A stretch of DNA of 25,000 nucleotides from Chondrilla cf. caribensis (GCA_964020155.1 OZ026568.1:1437040-1462039), one strand, 5' to 3'; positions 1 to 9,862 are shown, numbered from the stretch's first letter. Numbers and translations are program-made. Notes: generated by a model not told the origin, from the letters alone.

Positions 1-36
1 AGAATCGCATATTGTGTAAACATTTGATTCCAGAAA

Positions 37-87
37 ATGGCGACGTTGGCGTTCTTTTCGATTTTATTTGTTATGGCATCGTCTGAG
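37..87 (+). CDS. Possible first exon encoding a signal peptide
   Basis: An ATG in a strong animal start context (AAAATGG) opens a 17-codon frame, MATLAFFSILFVMASSE. It has the short hydrophobic core and small residues of a secretory signal peptide. The frame ends at GAG followed by GTGTAG, which can serve as a 5' splice site; without splicing a TAG stop comes two codons later. No downstream exon could be identified in the following 1.3 kb, so this may be an orphan exon, an exon of a gene with a long intron, or chance. The start context and hydrophobicity are seen; the splice is inferred. Confidence 0.25.
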
Positions 88-376
88 GTGTAGAGCTCGT
101 AGACGGCAACTAAAGGTTAGGTATATGACAAGAAGAGCAGTTATGAACCGTCACAAGCTTCGCGGCAGTACAGACTTTGTAGACTGCTCATTTTTTGGCT
201 TTCTTGTTCGCTCGGCGTTCGATCGCGTGTCAGGCCAGCAGAATTATCTGGATGAAGCCCAGGAGCCCTTCGCTTTCGTCCGACATTTCTGGTAACTGGT
301 TCGATAGGGAATTGGAACAGAATTTGCGTGTTACTAGTTCCGCCATTTTTAACTCACTTTCAACTCGCTTACAACC

Positions 377-501
377 GGGTCGAACCCTACTTTTTACAAG
401 GGTTCGACTCGGAATTTTAACCCGGGTTCGACCCGGTTTCGTGACGTCATGTGAACGCACTAATAACTCGCTTTAAACCGAGTTCGACTCGGGTTCGACC
501 C
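377..501. repeat. Cluster of five TTCGA-centred near-palindromes
   Basis: Five 11-mers of the form GRGTTCGACYC occur in 125 bp, at 377-387 (reversed), 400-410, 424-434, 480-490 and 491-501. The last two abut. Two are preceded by a similar AACTCGCTT lead-in. Each resembles the tRNA B box (GGTTCGANNCC), but no A box or tRNA fold was found nearby. A CRE-like TGACGTCA lies at 442-449. It could be a remnant of an inverted-repeat transposon end. Confidence 0.5.
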
Positions 502-868
502 GCTTTACGGTGTCCATGTGAAAAGGGTATTAGTTGGATATCTAAGGAAGGTGACATGAATGTGAATCTCGTCTGGAATCAAGACCCACTCCACCCCCCC
601 GTGATGTTGGTAAGAGTTTCTGCTATTAAAGGCATTCACGCGACAGATAATAAATCTGACTCAAATCAGAAGTGCTTTAGACAGGTGGCCATCCTCAATT
701 TGGCTGTTCATAATATTATATATAAGTCTCTATTAATAGCATATTATATCTGTGATGAAGTTTTCTAATGATAATATTATATGGATGATAACAGGAACAC
801 ACTACGGTATAATACACATTATTATAATTTAATCTGGAATAGTGTATTATTATAATTCAGTGAATTAC
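502..868. other. Intergenic stretch without recognisable gene
   Basis: The sequence becomes increasingly AT-rich. The longest frame, about 105 codons from 451, has no recognisable domain, signal or splice structure and runs into AT-rich sequence. Nothing else could be supported here. Confidence 0.4.
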
Positions 869-869
869 A

Positions 870-1245
870 ATATTCAGATATTACATAGTGTAATATTAAG
901 TCTGAAAATATGCTATATCAAGCACACATAAAGTAAACAATAATACTATGCATGCATATAATATATATACTGTATATATATAATATATATACAGTGTACA
1001 TTGAAATACTTCTACAGTGCAATAATAATATTAGATCTTCACAACATTATTGTCTTCCAACAGACTACAGTAGCAATACAACATTCAGATATGACACAGT
1101 GTAATATTAAATCTGATAATATGCTATATCAAGCACACATGTTCAAAGTGAATGAAAAATAATAGTATTCAGTGTACAGTGAAATGCAACTACAGTAACA
1201 GTGTTATGAACTTCATAACATCGTTGTCTCCCAACTGTAGCAATT
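870..1245. repeat. AT-rich ~210-bp diverged tandem duplication with a hairpin
   Basis: Two diverged copies follow each other, about 870-1077 and 1082-1245. Both contain ATTCAGATAT, GTGTAATATTAA and the shared stretch ATGCTATATCAAGCACACAT, followed by a similar CAGTGTAC...GAAAT segment and a CAACATTGTTGTC-like segment. Copy 1 holds a 12-bp inverted repeat, ACTGTATATATA at 969-980 and TATATATACAGT at 984-995, with a 3-nt loop. It lies downstream of the minus-strand membrane protein gene. No coding content is seen. Confidence 0.6.
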
Positions 1246-1407
1246 TTATACATGTTGATATATACTAGTGCAGTAATTGCTTAAGTATAAACTCAGTGTG
1301 TGTGGCAATAATTTTGAGATGAGTTTTCTGGACATATACAGACAGTATGAAAGGCTAATTAACCAAAGAGATCTATAGTGTACATCGATCTAAATAGTAC
1401 GATTGGT

Positions 1408-1413
1408 TTTAAT
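1408..1413 (-). terminator. Candidate poly(A) signal ATTAAA
   Basis: On the minus strand ATTAAA lies about 37 nt past the stop codon of the 631-residue membrane protein gene. ATTAAA is the commonest variant of AATAAA in animals. The position fits a short 3' UTR; its use is inferred. Confidence 0.4.
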
Positions 1414-1449
1414 GCAGGTGTTTTGACATACAATCTCCATTAATTTCTT

Positions 1450-3345
1450 TTAGTTTTCGTTATTCAACCATAGTTCATTGTGTCGGTTTATTTCTGTCAG
1501 GGCAATACAATTAGGATCTGCAGTAGTCTTAACTGCACTGGGACGTGATGGCTCATCCTTTGGCTCATTTTCATTGTGTCCCACTTCCCCTCTTTCAGAA
1601 GGCACATCAGAACACCTCTGCCAACGTAACTTGAAGTAAAGCTTCCTACTCAAGTACAATACAGGATAGAGGGCAGGTAAGAACAAAGCTGTGACATAGA
1701 ATGCCCTCAATGAGGCTTGATTATCGTCCTTGGAATAGATGTAGCTGGCAAGAATACTGATTGCAGTCATGTACGAGTAGATCAGTGTATCGAGAACATT
1801 GATCCAATTCTTAATGTTTGGCTGAAGAAGAGCGTGTAGCATTAACAAACTCAGACTGAGAGTGGCCAATAAAGCAAATCCTCCTGAGCGACTGCCGGCT
1901 ACATTCCACACCATTATGATGGCTATTCTTGTGAGTAGTAGAACACCAGCAAAGAAACGATATTTGTTCTTGTAGCTACTTTGGAACAGATCAGCAAACA
2001 GCTGTACTCGAGGAGTGTTGAACATCCCAAACACCTTATGTTTGAAGACCCGTTTTAGGACTTTATATCGAGAGTTGATTGCAAGCTGTTGTATCTGATG
2101 AAGTGATGGATACAGCAATAGGAGGATAGTGGGGGGTAGGATTATGAAAAGGATGAATAAGAGAGTTAAGGTACTATAGATGATGTGTTTTGTATCCTGG
2201 AAGTAATATGTCTCTCCTTGTAAGTGAACAACGTCTAATGTGGGAGCATTTGGGTTGTTCGAGATAATGGTGTTTCGTCCAAACAGACTGCCACAGTACG
2301 TTAGAAAGCGAGCATAGACAAGGATAAAGAAAGTTGCTAAACCCTGAAGAGCTGATCTGAATGAAATTCTCTTTGTCAGCCACTGAGAGATACGGGAACA
2401 TTTGGATGGTTTTGATTGGTCACACATTGTCGAGCATTTAAAAATCGGCCATTCTTGTAATTTATGATGGAGAAGAACAAGGCTGATGACAATCAGTGGA
2501 AAGATCCGAGTTGCTGATTTGAAGATTATCATACCTAATGTGTCAAACTCGTCTCCATTACGCGAGAGACAAAAAGGTGGGAAGAGAAATGTAAAAAATT
2601 GCAAATCAAAGATTGCAAAACACATGAGGAACAATAATCTTACGAAAACACTGCTAGGTGTGTTATCAATGTAGATGGGACCAATGGTGGAGACGGGAAA
2701 GGAAGCTGTGACAAGCTGGATGTACATCCAATACGAGATGAACGGCCCAGATAGAAAATCAATGTTGAAGTAAAGAACAACAAAAAGCATGACACACAGT
2801 GGGACAAACTCCAGAGATATCCAAAGAAGCCAGCCATACTGACTCAGTGTGTCGTTCTTACAGTCCACACAAGGTGCCAGGAACAGGTTAACGCCAGGAC
2901 CAAATCCATCACGACATTTCCCGCACAATATACCAGTTCTCGTTTCCCCACAAATGAGCCTGTCCAATTCCTCTACTGATCTGTTGTGTGGCAGTAGGAG
3001 CTGATCTAGTCCTTCGTTGACGCAGTATCCATTCGGACAGGTACCAACGTAGAAGCTAGTATTACTCCCAGTACATTCACCAGGGTGATCTGTTGAAGGA
3101 ACGTACCCGACCCACGAACCTCCTGCGACATAAGCTCTGGTGTTATTGTCGTCACATCTGGAAATTTGGAGATTGGGTTGAGCTGATCCACACACACAGT
3201 GGCCATGTTCGACCACAAAACCTGGAGGACAACAAGGTTTATCGCTCTCGATGCGTCCAATATGATTTTGGAACGTTAACGTTGGTACTCCCTCGCCGTA
3301 ATTGACTGGAAAGACAGTTAGTAGTAAAGTCACGAACGCTTTCAT
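1450..3345 (-). CDS. Multi-pass membrane protein with Cys-rich extracellular N-terminus
   Basis: This is an intact single-exon frame of 631 codons from the ATG at 3345. An upstream in-frame ATG at 3402 is disfavoured because it overlaps the likely TATA box and would hide the signal peptide MKAFVTLLLTVFPV, which directly follows the 3345 ATG. After the signal come about 150 Cys-rich residues with PCCPPGF, CPNGYC and an EGF/laminin-like GILCGKCRDGFGPG...CVDC unit (about residues 138-162). There follow nine or ten hydrophobic segments (roughly 170-192, 199-225, 231-259, 269-292, 329-351, 388-411, 462-480, 488-508, 516-536 and 549-568) and a charged tail of about 60 residues. Conserved-looking YKNKYRFFAG and LLQPNIKNWINVLD stretches before the last segments recall TRP/polycystin-like channel C-termini in spacing only. 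From memory, similar GILCGKC multi-pass proteins are numerous in sponges and other basal animals and are unnamed. A surface receptor or channel-like role is inferred. Confidence 0.85.
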   Translation of the reverse strand: MKAFVTLLLTVFPVNYGEGVPTLTFQNHIGRIESDKPCCPPGFVVEHGHCVCGSAQPNLQISRCDDNNTRAYVAGGSWVGYVPSTDHPGECTGSNTSFYVGTCPNGYCVNEGLDQLLLPHNRSVEELDRLICGETRTGILCGKCRDGFGPGVNLFLAPCVDCKNDTLSQYGWLLWISLEFVPLCVMLFVVLYFNIDFLSGPFISYWMYIQLVTASFPVSTIGPIYIDNTPSSVFVRLLFLMCFAIFDLQFFTFLFPPFCLSRNGDEFDTLGMIIFKSATRIFPLIVISLVLLHHKLQEWPIFKCSTMCDQSKPSKCSRISQWLTKRISFRSALQGLATFFILVYARFLTYCGSLFGRNTIISNNPNAPTLDVVHLQGETYYFQDTKHIIYSTLTLLFILFIILPPTILLLLYPSLHQIQQLAINSRYKVLKRVFKHKVFGMFNTPRVQLFADLFQSSYKNKYRFFAGVLLLTRIAIIMVWNVAGSRSGGFALLATLSLSLLMLHALLQPNIKNWINVLDTLIYSYMTAISILASYIYSKDDNQASLRAFYVTALFLPALYPVLYLSRKLYFKLRWQRCSDVPSERGEVGHNENEPKDEPSRPSAVKTTADPNCIALTEINRHNELWLNNEN

Positions 3346-3401
3346 CGCTTCTACAAAAAGTATAACCCTGCAGATCACCTCGTAGACCACATAGTGCAAC
3401 A

Positions 3402-3409
3402 TTTATATA
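3402..3409 (-). promoter_or_regulatory. Candidate TATA box of the membrane protein gene
   Basis: TATATAAA on the minus strand lies about 57 nt upstream of the ATG at 3345. A transcript start about 30 nt further on would give a leader of about 30 nt. This supports 3345 over 3402 as the translation start. A transposon inserted only about 30 bp upstream of it (boundary at 3438), so upstream promoter elements may have been replaced. Confidence 0.45.
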
Positions 3410-3437
3410 CATTTTGGTCGTGAACGGGAAACTTATA

Positions 3438-4190
3438 GGGTAGAGCGGGGTAATTTGAAAAATGGGGTAATTTGAAATAATTTCCCCTTATCGGCTCGCA
3501 TTCAGCGAAGAATAGCAGGAATACCCTGAAAACGCAAAACAACAAAGCATAGTGTTTGACGATCGTCTACATGTAAAAACAACGGTAGAAGACAAATGGA
3601 CTAAAGAGAATAGCGTACAAAATATGGATATATGCAAATATTTTCATGCGCTAAAATTTCACCCTGATGAAACTCACAGCTTTGGCAATATCCTAAAATA
3701 GCTCAGGCAATCTTGAAGACATGGTGCAAAATAAATTAACTGAATCGTTGAAACTGTCGAGCAGCATTGAAAACTATCGCGTACTGCCGACTTGCACTTA
3801 CAGGAAGTGATCAATTATTATTAACATCATTTCGGCGCAAAATTCGAATCCAACGTTCGGAGTAGCGACGCCAAGGACTTATACGATCACGCATACACCT
3901 TAACCGCCGTGTTACTGCTTTGTAAGCTGACTAAAGTAAGTTTGTTCTTTCCATACATCGTTTTCAAATTACCCCGTCGGCCATTTTTAGCAAGAATTCG
4001 TATGAAAGCAAACGAGGGCGTCACATTCTTCCCGTCGTTACCGGGTAGACATGATTCTTACTTAATCTGACAGAGCACTACCTCCCCTCAATTCTTGGTG
4101 AAAACCAATTATCTCAGTGTTCTAGTTTTCGGGAGCCACAGCGTCGAAATTCTGTACTCAAATTATATCCCGAATTCCCCCGCTTTACCC
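3438..4190. mobile_element. MITE-1: 753-bp non-autonomous TA-flanked element, copy 1
   Basis: The left end GGGTAGAGCGGGGTAATTT and the reverse complement of the right end, GGGTAAAGCGGGGGAATT, form imperfect terminal inverted repeats. The flanks are TA at 3436-3437 and 4191-4192. A subterminal inverted pair is also present (AATGGGGTAATTTGAAA near the left end; TTTCAAATTACCCCGT near 3963). No transposase-like frame is present. A second copy of equal length at 23782-24534 appears identical by eye, and its empty sites in the window prove the ends. TA duplication and terminal repeats point to the Tc1/mariner group; that assignment is inferred from the TA only. Confidence 0.9.
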
Positions 4191-4194
4191 TATA

Positions 4195-5030
4195 AGGTAA
4201 CGCGGGGTAATTCCGGTCACGGTTTATTTCCGGTCACTTGTAAGAAGTCAGCTCGCTACTCCAAAATACTAAGCTTTCGAGTAAAACTTCAACGCTGTGC
4301 TAGTAGTGTTAACACTTAGCTACAACATACCTTACAGCGAAGTCAGTTGCATCCTTCTCGTGTTCCAGTCGGCCACCTCCTTTAAAAGCGGTAAGTGATA
4401 AACCGTCGTGGCTACTTGACAAAACTTCGAACTTTTCCTTCGTACTATCGAAAGAAGAGCATCCGTTGAGATGAAACTGTGCAGAGTAAAAGTATAATCC
4501 TCGAGGAGACTTCGTATCACCGTTAACTGCAAATTCGTGGTAGATTCTAGCATAGACCTATGATTCTAGCCTGATTGGTATGGTGAGAACAACCTCTAGG
4601 TACATCCTTACACAAAGCGTTGCGTAAGCGGCGACGAAAATTAATGTAATAAAGATCTATTGTTTTGAAACAAGTTAGAAGACGCGCATCTTAAAATACC
4701 TCGGATTAAGAGAAAGCAGAACAGGAAGAAATGTCTCTTATGCATAACTGCGTCTCCACGGCCAATGTAGATCCGAATTTCACCCATATTCAGCCATTGA
4801 CCGGAAATACCCCGTTAACTGCAAATTCCGGGATTTTACAGTGGCCTTTTAAAAAGTTTATTTTCTCATACAAGCGAGCGGCTGATCCGAGTTATTCTTC
4901 TCTGCGAATGAGTATATATGTAGTAGCGTCAGTGGCTATCGTTAACTTGCTTTTCGTTTACTAGTTTAAGAGCTTTCCTCGAGCGCAATCGTTGAACTCG
5001 AAGAGTGACCGGAAATACCCCGTTCTACCT
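4195..5030. mobile_element. MITE-2: 836-bp TA-flanked inverted-repeat element
   Basis: The first 26 bp (starting AGGTAACGCGGGG, ending TTCCGGTCAC) match the reverse complement of the last 26 bp at all but about four positions. The flanks are TA at 4193-4194 and 5031-5032. TTCCGGTCAC is repeated inside the left end, and a partial terminal motif (GACCGGAAATACCCCGTT) recurs inside near 4799. CCGTTAACTGCAAATTC occurs twice inside, near 4520 and 4813. No transposase frame is seen. The outer bases resemble those of MITE-1, so the two may use related transposases. The element abuts MITE-1 with only the two TA pairs between them. Confidence 0.8.
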
Positions 5031-5032
5031 TA

Positions 5033-5420
5033 CAGGTCCGGATTCCAAAAATACTCCGCTCGAAAAGTTTTGCCTATTAATATTATGCATGAGCATGAGT
5101 GTGTGTAGTACATACAATATTTGTTATAATCCTATTATGTAGCCGGAGTATCATATATATAATTTGTGACAATTTTTTGGTGCAGTGGACCTCCTGGCAA
5201 AGCAGTGCAAGGGAACCTCTTTTTGCAATTGAAGTGGACCATGTATGAAATCTGCAGCTGTATCTGATTCATGTCATTTTAGTTTTAAACATGATCTATT
5301 ATTATCACATTCTGAATAATATACACAACTAGTGTATATACATACTGTAAGAGTACTCACTGTATGATATAATTTGATATTGCTAACAAACAGTAAATGT
5401 CCAATAATTACATAAATGTA
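5033..5420. other. Unique AT-rich spacer, no gene seen
   Basis: Between MITE-2 and the satellite array there is AT-rich sequence without a convincing frame. The 63-codon minus-strand frame at 5274-5465 overlaps the edge of the satellite and has no recognisable feature. Confidence 0.4.
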
Positions 5421-5424
5421 GCTG

Positions 5425-7690
5425 ACCCATAACCAATAACATTCAGAGGTGCTTAATATTTTCAAGTATGGCAGACTATAGGAGAGAAAAGGCTAAGCAC
5501 ATTTAAATTTGCATAGATCATGGGGTAGGGGGGCGTGTCAACTTGATATTTTAGACAGACCTAGCTGGGGATGTGAACTAACTTTTGAAACAATTCCCAT
5601 GTCTGTAGCTAACCTGTAACCCCAGCTACATTCGGAGGTGCTTAATATTTTTTCAATGTATTGGATAGTATTGGAGAATAAACACTAAGCACCTTTTTCA
5701 ATAGCTCATGGGAGAGTGGGCGTGTGAACCTAATATTTCCACCATACCTAGCTGGGGATGTGAACTAACTTATTAAACAATTTTGATCTCAATAGGTGGC
5801 CCATAACTCCAGCTACATTCGGGGGTGCTTAATATTTTTCTCAATGAATTGGATACTACAGGAGAATAATGCTAAGCACCTTTTTGAATAGATCATGGGA
5901 GAGTGAGTGTATTAACCTGATATTTTCACCAGACGTAGCTGGGGATGAGAAATAACTTTAATAACAATTCCCATGTCTGTAGCTAACCCGTAACCCCAGC
6001 TACATTTGGAGGTGCTTAATATTTTTTCAATGTATTGGATAGTATAGGAGAATAAATGCTAACTATAAGCACCTTTTTCAATAGCTCATGGGAGAGTGGG
6101 CGTGTGAACCCAATATTTTCACCACACATAGCTGGGGATGTGAACTAACTTATGAAACAACTCTCATCTCTGTAGCTAACCTGTAACCCCAGCTACATTT
6201 GGAGGTGCTTAGTATTTCTTCAATGTAATGGATAGTATAGGACGAATGCTAAGCACCTTTTTGAATAGCTCTTGGGAAATTGTGCGTGTCAACCTGATAT
6301 TTTCACCAGACCTAGCTAGGGATGTGAACTAATTTGTGAAACAATTCCCATCTCAATAGGTTGCCTGTAACCCCAGCTACATTCGGAGGTGCTTAATATT
6401 TTTTCAATATATTGGATAGTATAGGAGAATAAACACTAAGCACCTTTTTGAATGGCTCATGGGAAAGTGGGCGTGTCAACCTTATATTTTCACAAGACCT
6501 AGCTAGGGATGTGAACTATCTTGTGAAATAATTCCCATCTCAATAGGTTGCCTGTAACCCCAGCTAGATTCGGAGGTGCTTAATATTTTTTTCAATGTAT
6601 TGGATAGTGTAGGAAAATAAACGCTAAGCACCTTTTTAAATAACTCATGGGAGAGTGGTTGTGTCAACCCGATATTTTCACCAGACGTAGCTGGGGATGT
6701 GAACTAACTTATGAAACAACTCCCATCTCAATAGGTGGCCTGTAACTTTAGCTACATTCGGAGGTGCTTAATATTTTTTTAATGTATTGAACAGTATTGG
6801 AGACTAAATGCTAAGCACCTTCTAAAATAGCTCATGGAAGAGTGGGTGTGTCAACCCGATATTTTCACCATATGTAGCTGGAGATGTGAACTAACTTTTG
6901 AAACAATTCTCATCTCTGTAGCTAACCTGTAACCCCAGCTACATTAATATTTGGAGGTGCTTAATATTTCTTCCATAAAATGGATAGTATAGGAGACTAA
7001 ACGCTAAGCACCTTTTTGTATAGCTCATGGGAGAGTGGGCGTGTGAACCTGATATTGTCACCAGACGTAGTTGGGGATGTGAACTAACTTGTGAAACAAT
7101 TCCCATCTCTGTAGCTAGCTTGTATCCCCAGCTACATTCGGAGGTGCTTAATATTGTTTCAATGTATTGTATAGCATAGGAGAATAAACGCTAAGCACCT
7201 ATTTAAATAGCTCATGGAAGAGTGGGTGTGTCAACCCAATATTTTCACCAGACGTAGCTGGGGATGTGAACTAACTTATGAAACAATTTCCATCTCTGTA
7301 GCTAACCCGTAACCCCAGCTTCATTCGGAGGTGCTTAATATTTTTAATATATTGGATAGTACAGGAGAGTAAACGCCATACTATACTAACTCCATACTAA
7401 CTTATGAGGCAATTCCCACCTCACTACGTGGCCAGTAACCTCAGCTACATTCGGAGGTGCTTAATATTTTTTTAATGTATTGGGTAGTATAGGAGAATAA
7501 ACGCTAAGCACCTTTTTGAATAGCTCATGGGAAAGTGGCCGTGTTACGTTGATATTTTCAACAGACGTAGCTGAAGGTGTGAACTAACTAAACAATTCCC
7601 TTTCCCGTTGGTAACCTGCAACCCCAGCTACATTCAGAGGTGCTTATATGGGATAGTATAGGAAAGAAAACGCTAAGCACCTTTGTGTAT
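5425..7690 (+). repeat. Satellite array 1, ~187-bp monomers, 13 landmarks
   Basis: The landmark GGAGGTGCTTAATATT (with variants) recurs at about 5447, 5636, 5823, 6010, 6203, 6387, 6574, 6762, 6955, 7142, 7329, 7455 and 7638. Spacing is 184-193 bp except for one shortened unit (7329-7455). Each monomer carries an internal foldback: AGCTACATTCGGAGGTGCTTA against TAAGCACCTTTTTGAATAGCT about 45 bp later, plus CCCCAGCTAC against GTAGCTGGGG. Monomers differ by scattered substitutions and small indels, so the array is not freshly amplified. No protein frame persists through the units. Confidence 0.9.
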
Positions 7691-7694
7691 AGCT

Positions 7695-8320
7695 CAAAGA
7701 AAAAGGCTGCCCAGTGCCCGTGCCAAACTCACCAACACAATAATGATAACAAAAATGATAGGTGTTGTTGCTGAGGAAAATTCTGCCAGGTGTCCATATT
7801 GCACGTAGCATTATACATTTGTATGTACATTTCAATATAAGTGTAATACGCCTTGTGGTAATCATACAGGCAATTTGACACTACATTGCTGGTCACCAAG
7901 GACTGCCCAGTGTCCACGCCAAACTCACCAACAAAATTTTGGATGCATACAAACCGTCCTGAGTGTGCTACGGGCTTCATGGTGACAAACAAAATAATGT
8001 CAATTTTTGTGCTTGTCACCACGGCCTCTTTCGTGTGCACATAATGCATCATAGATCTAATGCGAATGCACGGATACACTCCTGGAACTTATACGGTCCT
8101 TTTGATACCAAAAATGATAGGTTTTGTTGCTGATGAAAAATTCTGCCAGGTGTCCATATGACACATAGCATTACACATTTGTAGGTACATTTCAATATAC
8201 GTAAGTGTAATACGCCTTGTGGTGATCACTGAGATGGTTTGACACAAACTGTCCTTAGTGTGCTATAGGGCTTATGGTGACAAGCAGAAGAATGTCAATT
8301 TTTTAAGTGTAATACGTATA
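7695..8320. repeat. ~359-bp repeat, about 1.7 copies (array 1)
   Basis: The phrase GATAGGTKTTGTTGCTGA recurs at 7757 and 8116, with the following 200 bp (CCAGGTGTCCATAT, CATTTCAATATA, GTAATACGCCTTGTGG) also repeated. A hairpin GGTGACAARCA...TGCTTGTCACC lies in each full unit. Minus-strand frames here translate the repeat itself and are not taken as genes. The same unit occurs about four times at 21690-22960. Confidence 0.8.
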
Positions 8321-8324
8321 TTCT

Positions 8325-8540
8325 CCCATGCATTGAGAATATCTTATTCATCTTCGAATGTAGCCTGGGTTATGGGCCGCCTATTGAGATGAAATTAAAA
8401 TTGTTTCAGAAGTTAGTTCATGTCCCCGATTAGATCTCTATAAACTATCAGGTTGACACGCCCTCTCACCCATGAGCTATGCAAAAAGGTGCTTAGCGTT
8501 TTCTCTCCTATACTCTATACCATATATTGAAAAAATATTA
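8325..8540 (-). repeat. Single satellite monomer in inverted orientation
   Basis: The order TTCGAATGTAGCCTGGGTTA, then CAGAAGTTAGTTCATGTCCCC, then GAGCTATGCAAAAAGGTGCT, is the reverse complement of the ~187-bp satellite of array 1. It joins the 359-bp repeat to the SINE-bearing flank. The same junction recurs at 22964-23183. Confidence 0.75.
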
Positions 8541-8600
8541 TAATAAATGATGGTTATGGGTGGTTTATGGAGTCTTGAGTTAAAAAAAAAAAATAAAAAA

Positions 8601-8883
8601 GGTCACCCACTCGGGGTCGAACAAACCCATGGTCGGCTTTATAGGGACTTTCCACAGATACTGTGTACTTGGTCATTCCGCGAATGCAGAAGACACTATT
8701 CTAGCTGGGAGGTCAGCCGCGAGTCCCAAAGCTCCCCCCTACGGTTCTTTGTAGAGAGTATTGCAACTGACCACCAGGAAGTGAGCTCTTTTTTTTTCAG
8801 AGAAAAAAACCGTCCTTTCGAGGTTTCGAACCCGCGACCTGGAGCCTAGAGTCGTGTCACCTGACCAACCGGCTACCGTGACC
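8601..8883 (-). mobile_element. tRNA-derived SINE-like element (unit A)
   Basis: On the minus strand the element starts GGTCACGGTAGCCGGTTGG, close to a tRNA A box. It has a perfect B box GGTTCGAAACC (plus coordinates 8822-8832) about 45 nt further on, the spacing of a tRNA gene. A T7 run (8806-8812) follows, so Pol III might stop there. A second B-box-like TTGTTCGACCCC lies near the other end, which closes with GTGACC and then a T-rich run. The outermost GGTCAC/GTGACC are inverted repeats. The first 75 nt do not form a proper acceptor stem, so a functional tRNA is unlikely. No clear target duplication was found. Confidence 0.55.
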
Positions 8884-9036
8884 TATCTATTTTATTATTA
8901 CTATCTGCGCTATTTATAGTTGCCCTAAGTGTACAATTTGATTAAAAAAATGATAAAAGTGGAGTCGCAGAAGCCTTCCTCAGCACTCAAAATACTTGGA
9001 CGTCTACTTTAGGTTTGGAAAAACCTTCGCTGGAGA

Positions 9037-9043
9037 TATAAAG
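9037..9043 (+). promoter_or_regulatory. Candidate TATA box of gene copy A
   Basis: TATAAAG lies 177 bp before the conserved ATG of the ankyrin gene. The same heptamer and its surroundings are kept in copies B and C. Use as a core promoter is inferred. Confidence 0.35.
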
Positions 9044-9064
9044 TTCGGCGAAGCCGTTTCGCTT

Positions 9065-9116
9065 GAATTCTAGCCGAATTTCTAATTCTCGGCCTTTTGA
9101 AATCGGCCATCTTTTT
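9065..9116 (+). repeat. 52-bp direct repeat flanking gene copy A, upstream member
   Basis: Starting at GAATTCTAG and ending CATCTTTTT, these 52 bp match 13507-13558 at about 41 positions with no gap. One lies in the gene's upstream region, the other past its 3' end. The pair recurs around copy B (14265-14316 and, shortened, 17861-17902). Confidence 0.55.
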
Positions 9117-9718
9117 GCGCAATATAAATTCACTGTTTCAGTTACGTGTGAGAACACAAATATGACATTATGTTACCTAAAGACTCGTGACAGATTCTAA
9201 TGATCAGTGCGTACTGGAGATGGGTGCAGTGGAAACGAAGTTCCTTCAGTTTTTACTAACCGAAGAAGAACGGAAAGATGACAGTAGTAAGGAATCCAAA
9301 TGGAAATTACCTGGAGAAGAAGAGATCCTTCGGAAAATGTAGTCTTCGGAATCCGATATTTCAGCCCACTTACAGAAGAACTTTAATCCTAATAAACACA
9401 TGGGACCCAGTCCTTCCAACGACACGCCTCTGATATACGCTGTCAGGTTCGAGCACAAACTTTTCCTGAACGAATGCCTTCGATTTGGCGGTGACCCTTT
9501 CGTAACTAACACCAATGGTCAAACAGCCTTTCATGTAGCGTGTGCTTCTTCTCGTTCGAGTCAGAGAACAGACAAAAAGAGAAAGGAACTCCTCCAAATG
9601 CTCTTAGACCAGCCCGTGAAGAAAGAATATCAACTACCGTTTATCAATGGTTCGGACCGCGAGAGGAGAAATGGAATGGACAAGAGTTATGTTTATCATC
9701 CGTCTGTGTTTCTATTGG

Positions 9719-9794
9719 ACAAGGTGTGTTGTGTGTGTTGTGTGTGTCTGTTGGACAAGGTGTGGTGGTGGTGGTGGTTTTGTGTGTGTGTGTG

Positions 9795-9862
<68 letters not shown>

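Noticed and set aside
230..460. 76-codon minus-strand frame with repeated RTRVK-like residues
   Set aside because: The residue repetition reflects the TTCGA palindrome cluster; no domain or start context supports it.
3438..5030. Transposase genes in the two TA elements
   Set aside because: The elements are only 753 and 836 bp with short, unrelated frames (74-77 codons) and no DDE-type pattern; treated as non-autonomous.
5425..7690. CRISPR-like regular repeats
   Set aside because: The period is ~187 bp with diverged whole-monomer homology, not short identical repeats with unique spacers, and the DNA is eukaryotic.
7644..8079. Minus-strand frames of 73-116 codons (also 21598-22692) with similar proteins
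   Set aside because: The similarity comes from the 359-bp repeat itself. Frames begin and end at repeat variants, with no domain or start context.
8547..8849. 100-codon plus-strand frame, repeated at 23189-23392
   Set aside because: It covers the SINE-like element antisense to its B box; copy B does not keep an equivalent frame.
8822..8883. A functional tRNA gene on the minus strand
   Set aside because: The B box is perfect, but the acceptor stem does not pair and the T stem is damaged in the duplicates; better seen as tRNA-derived.
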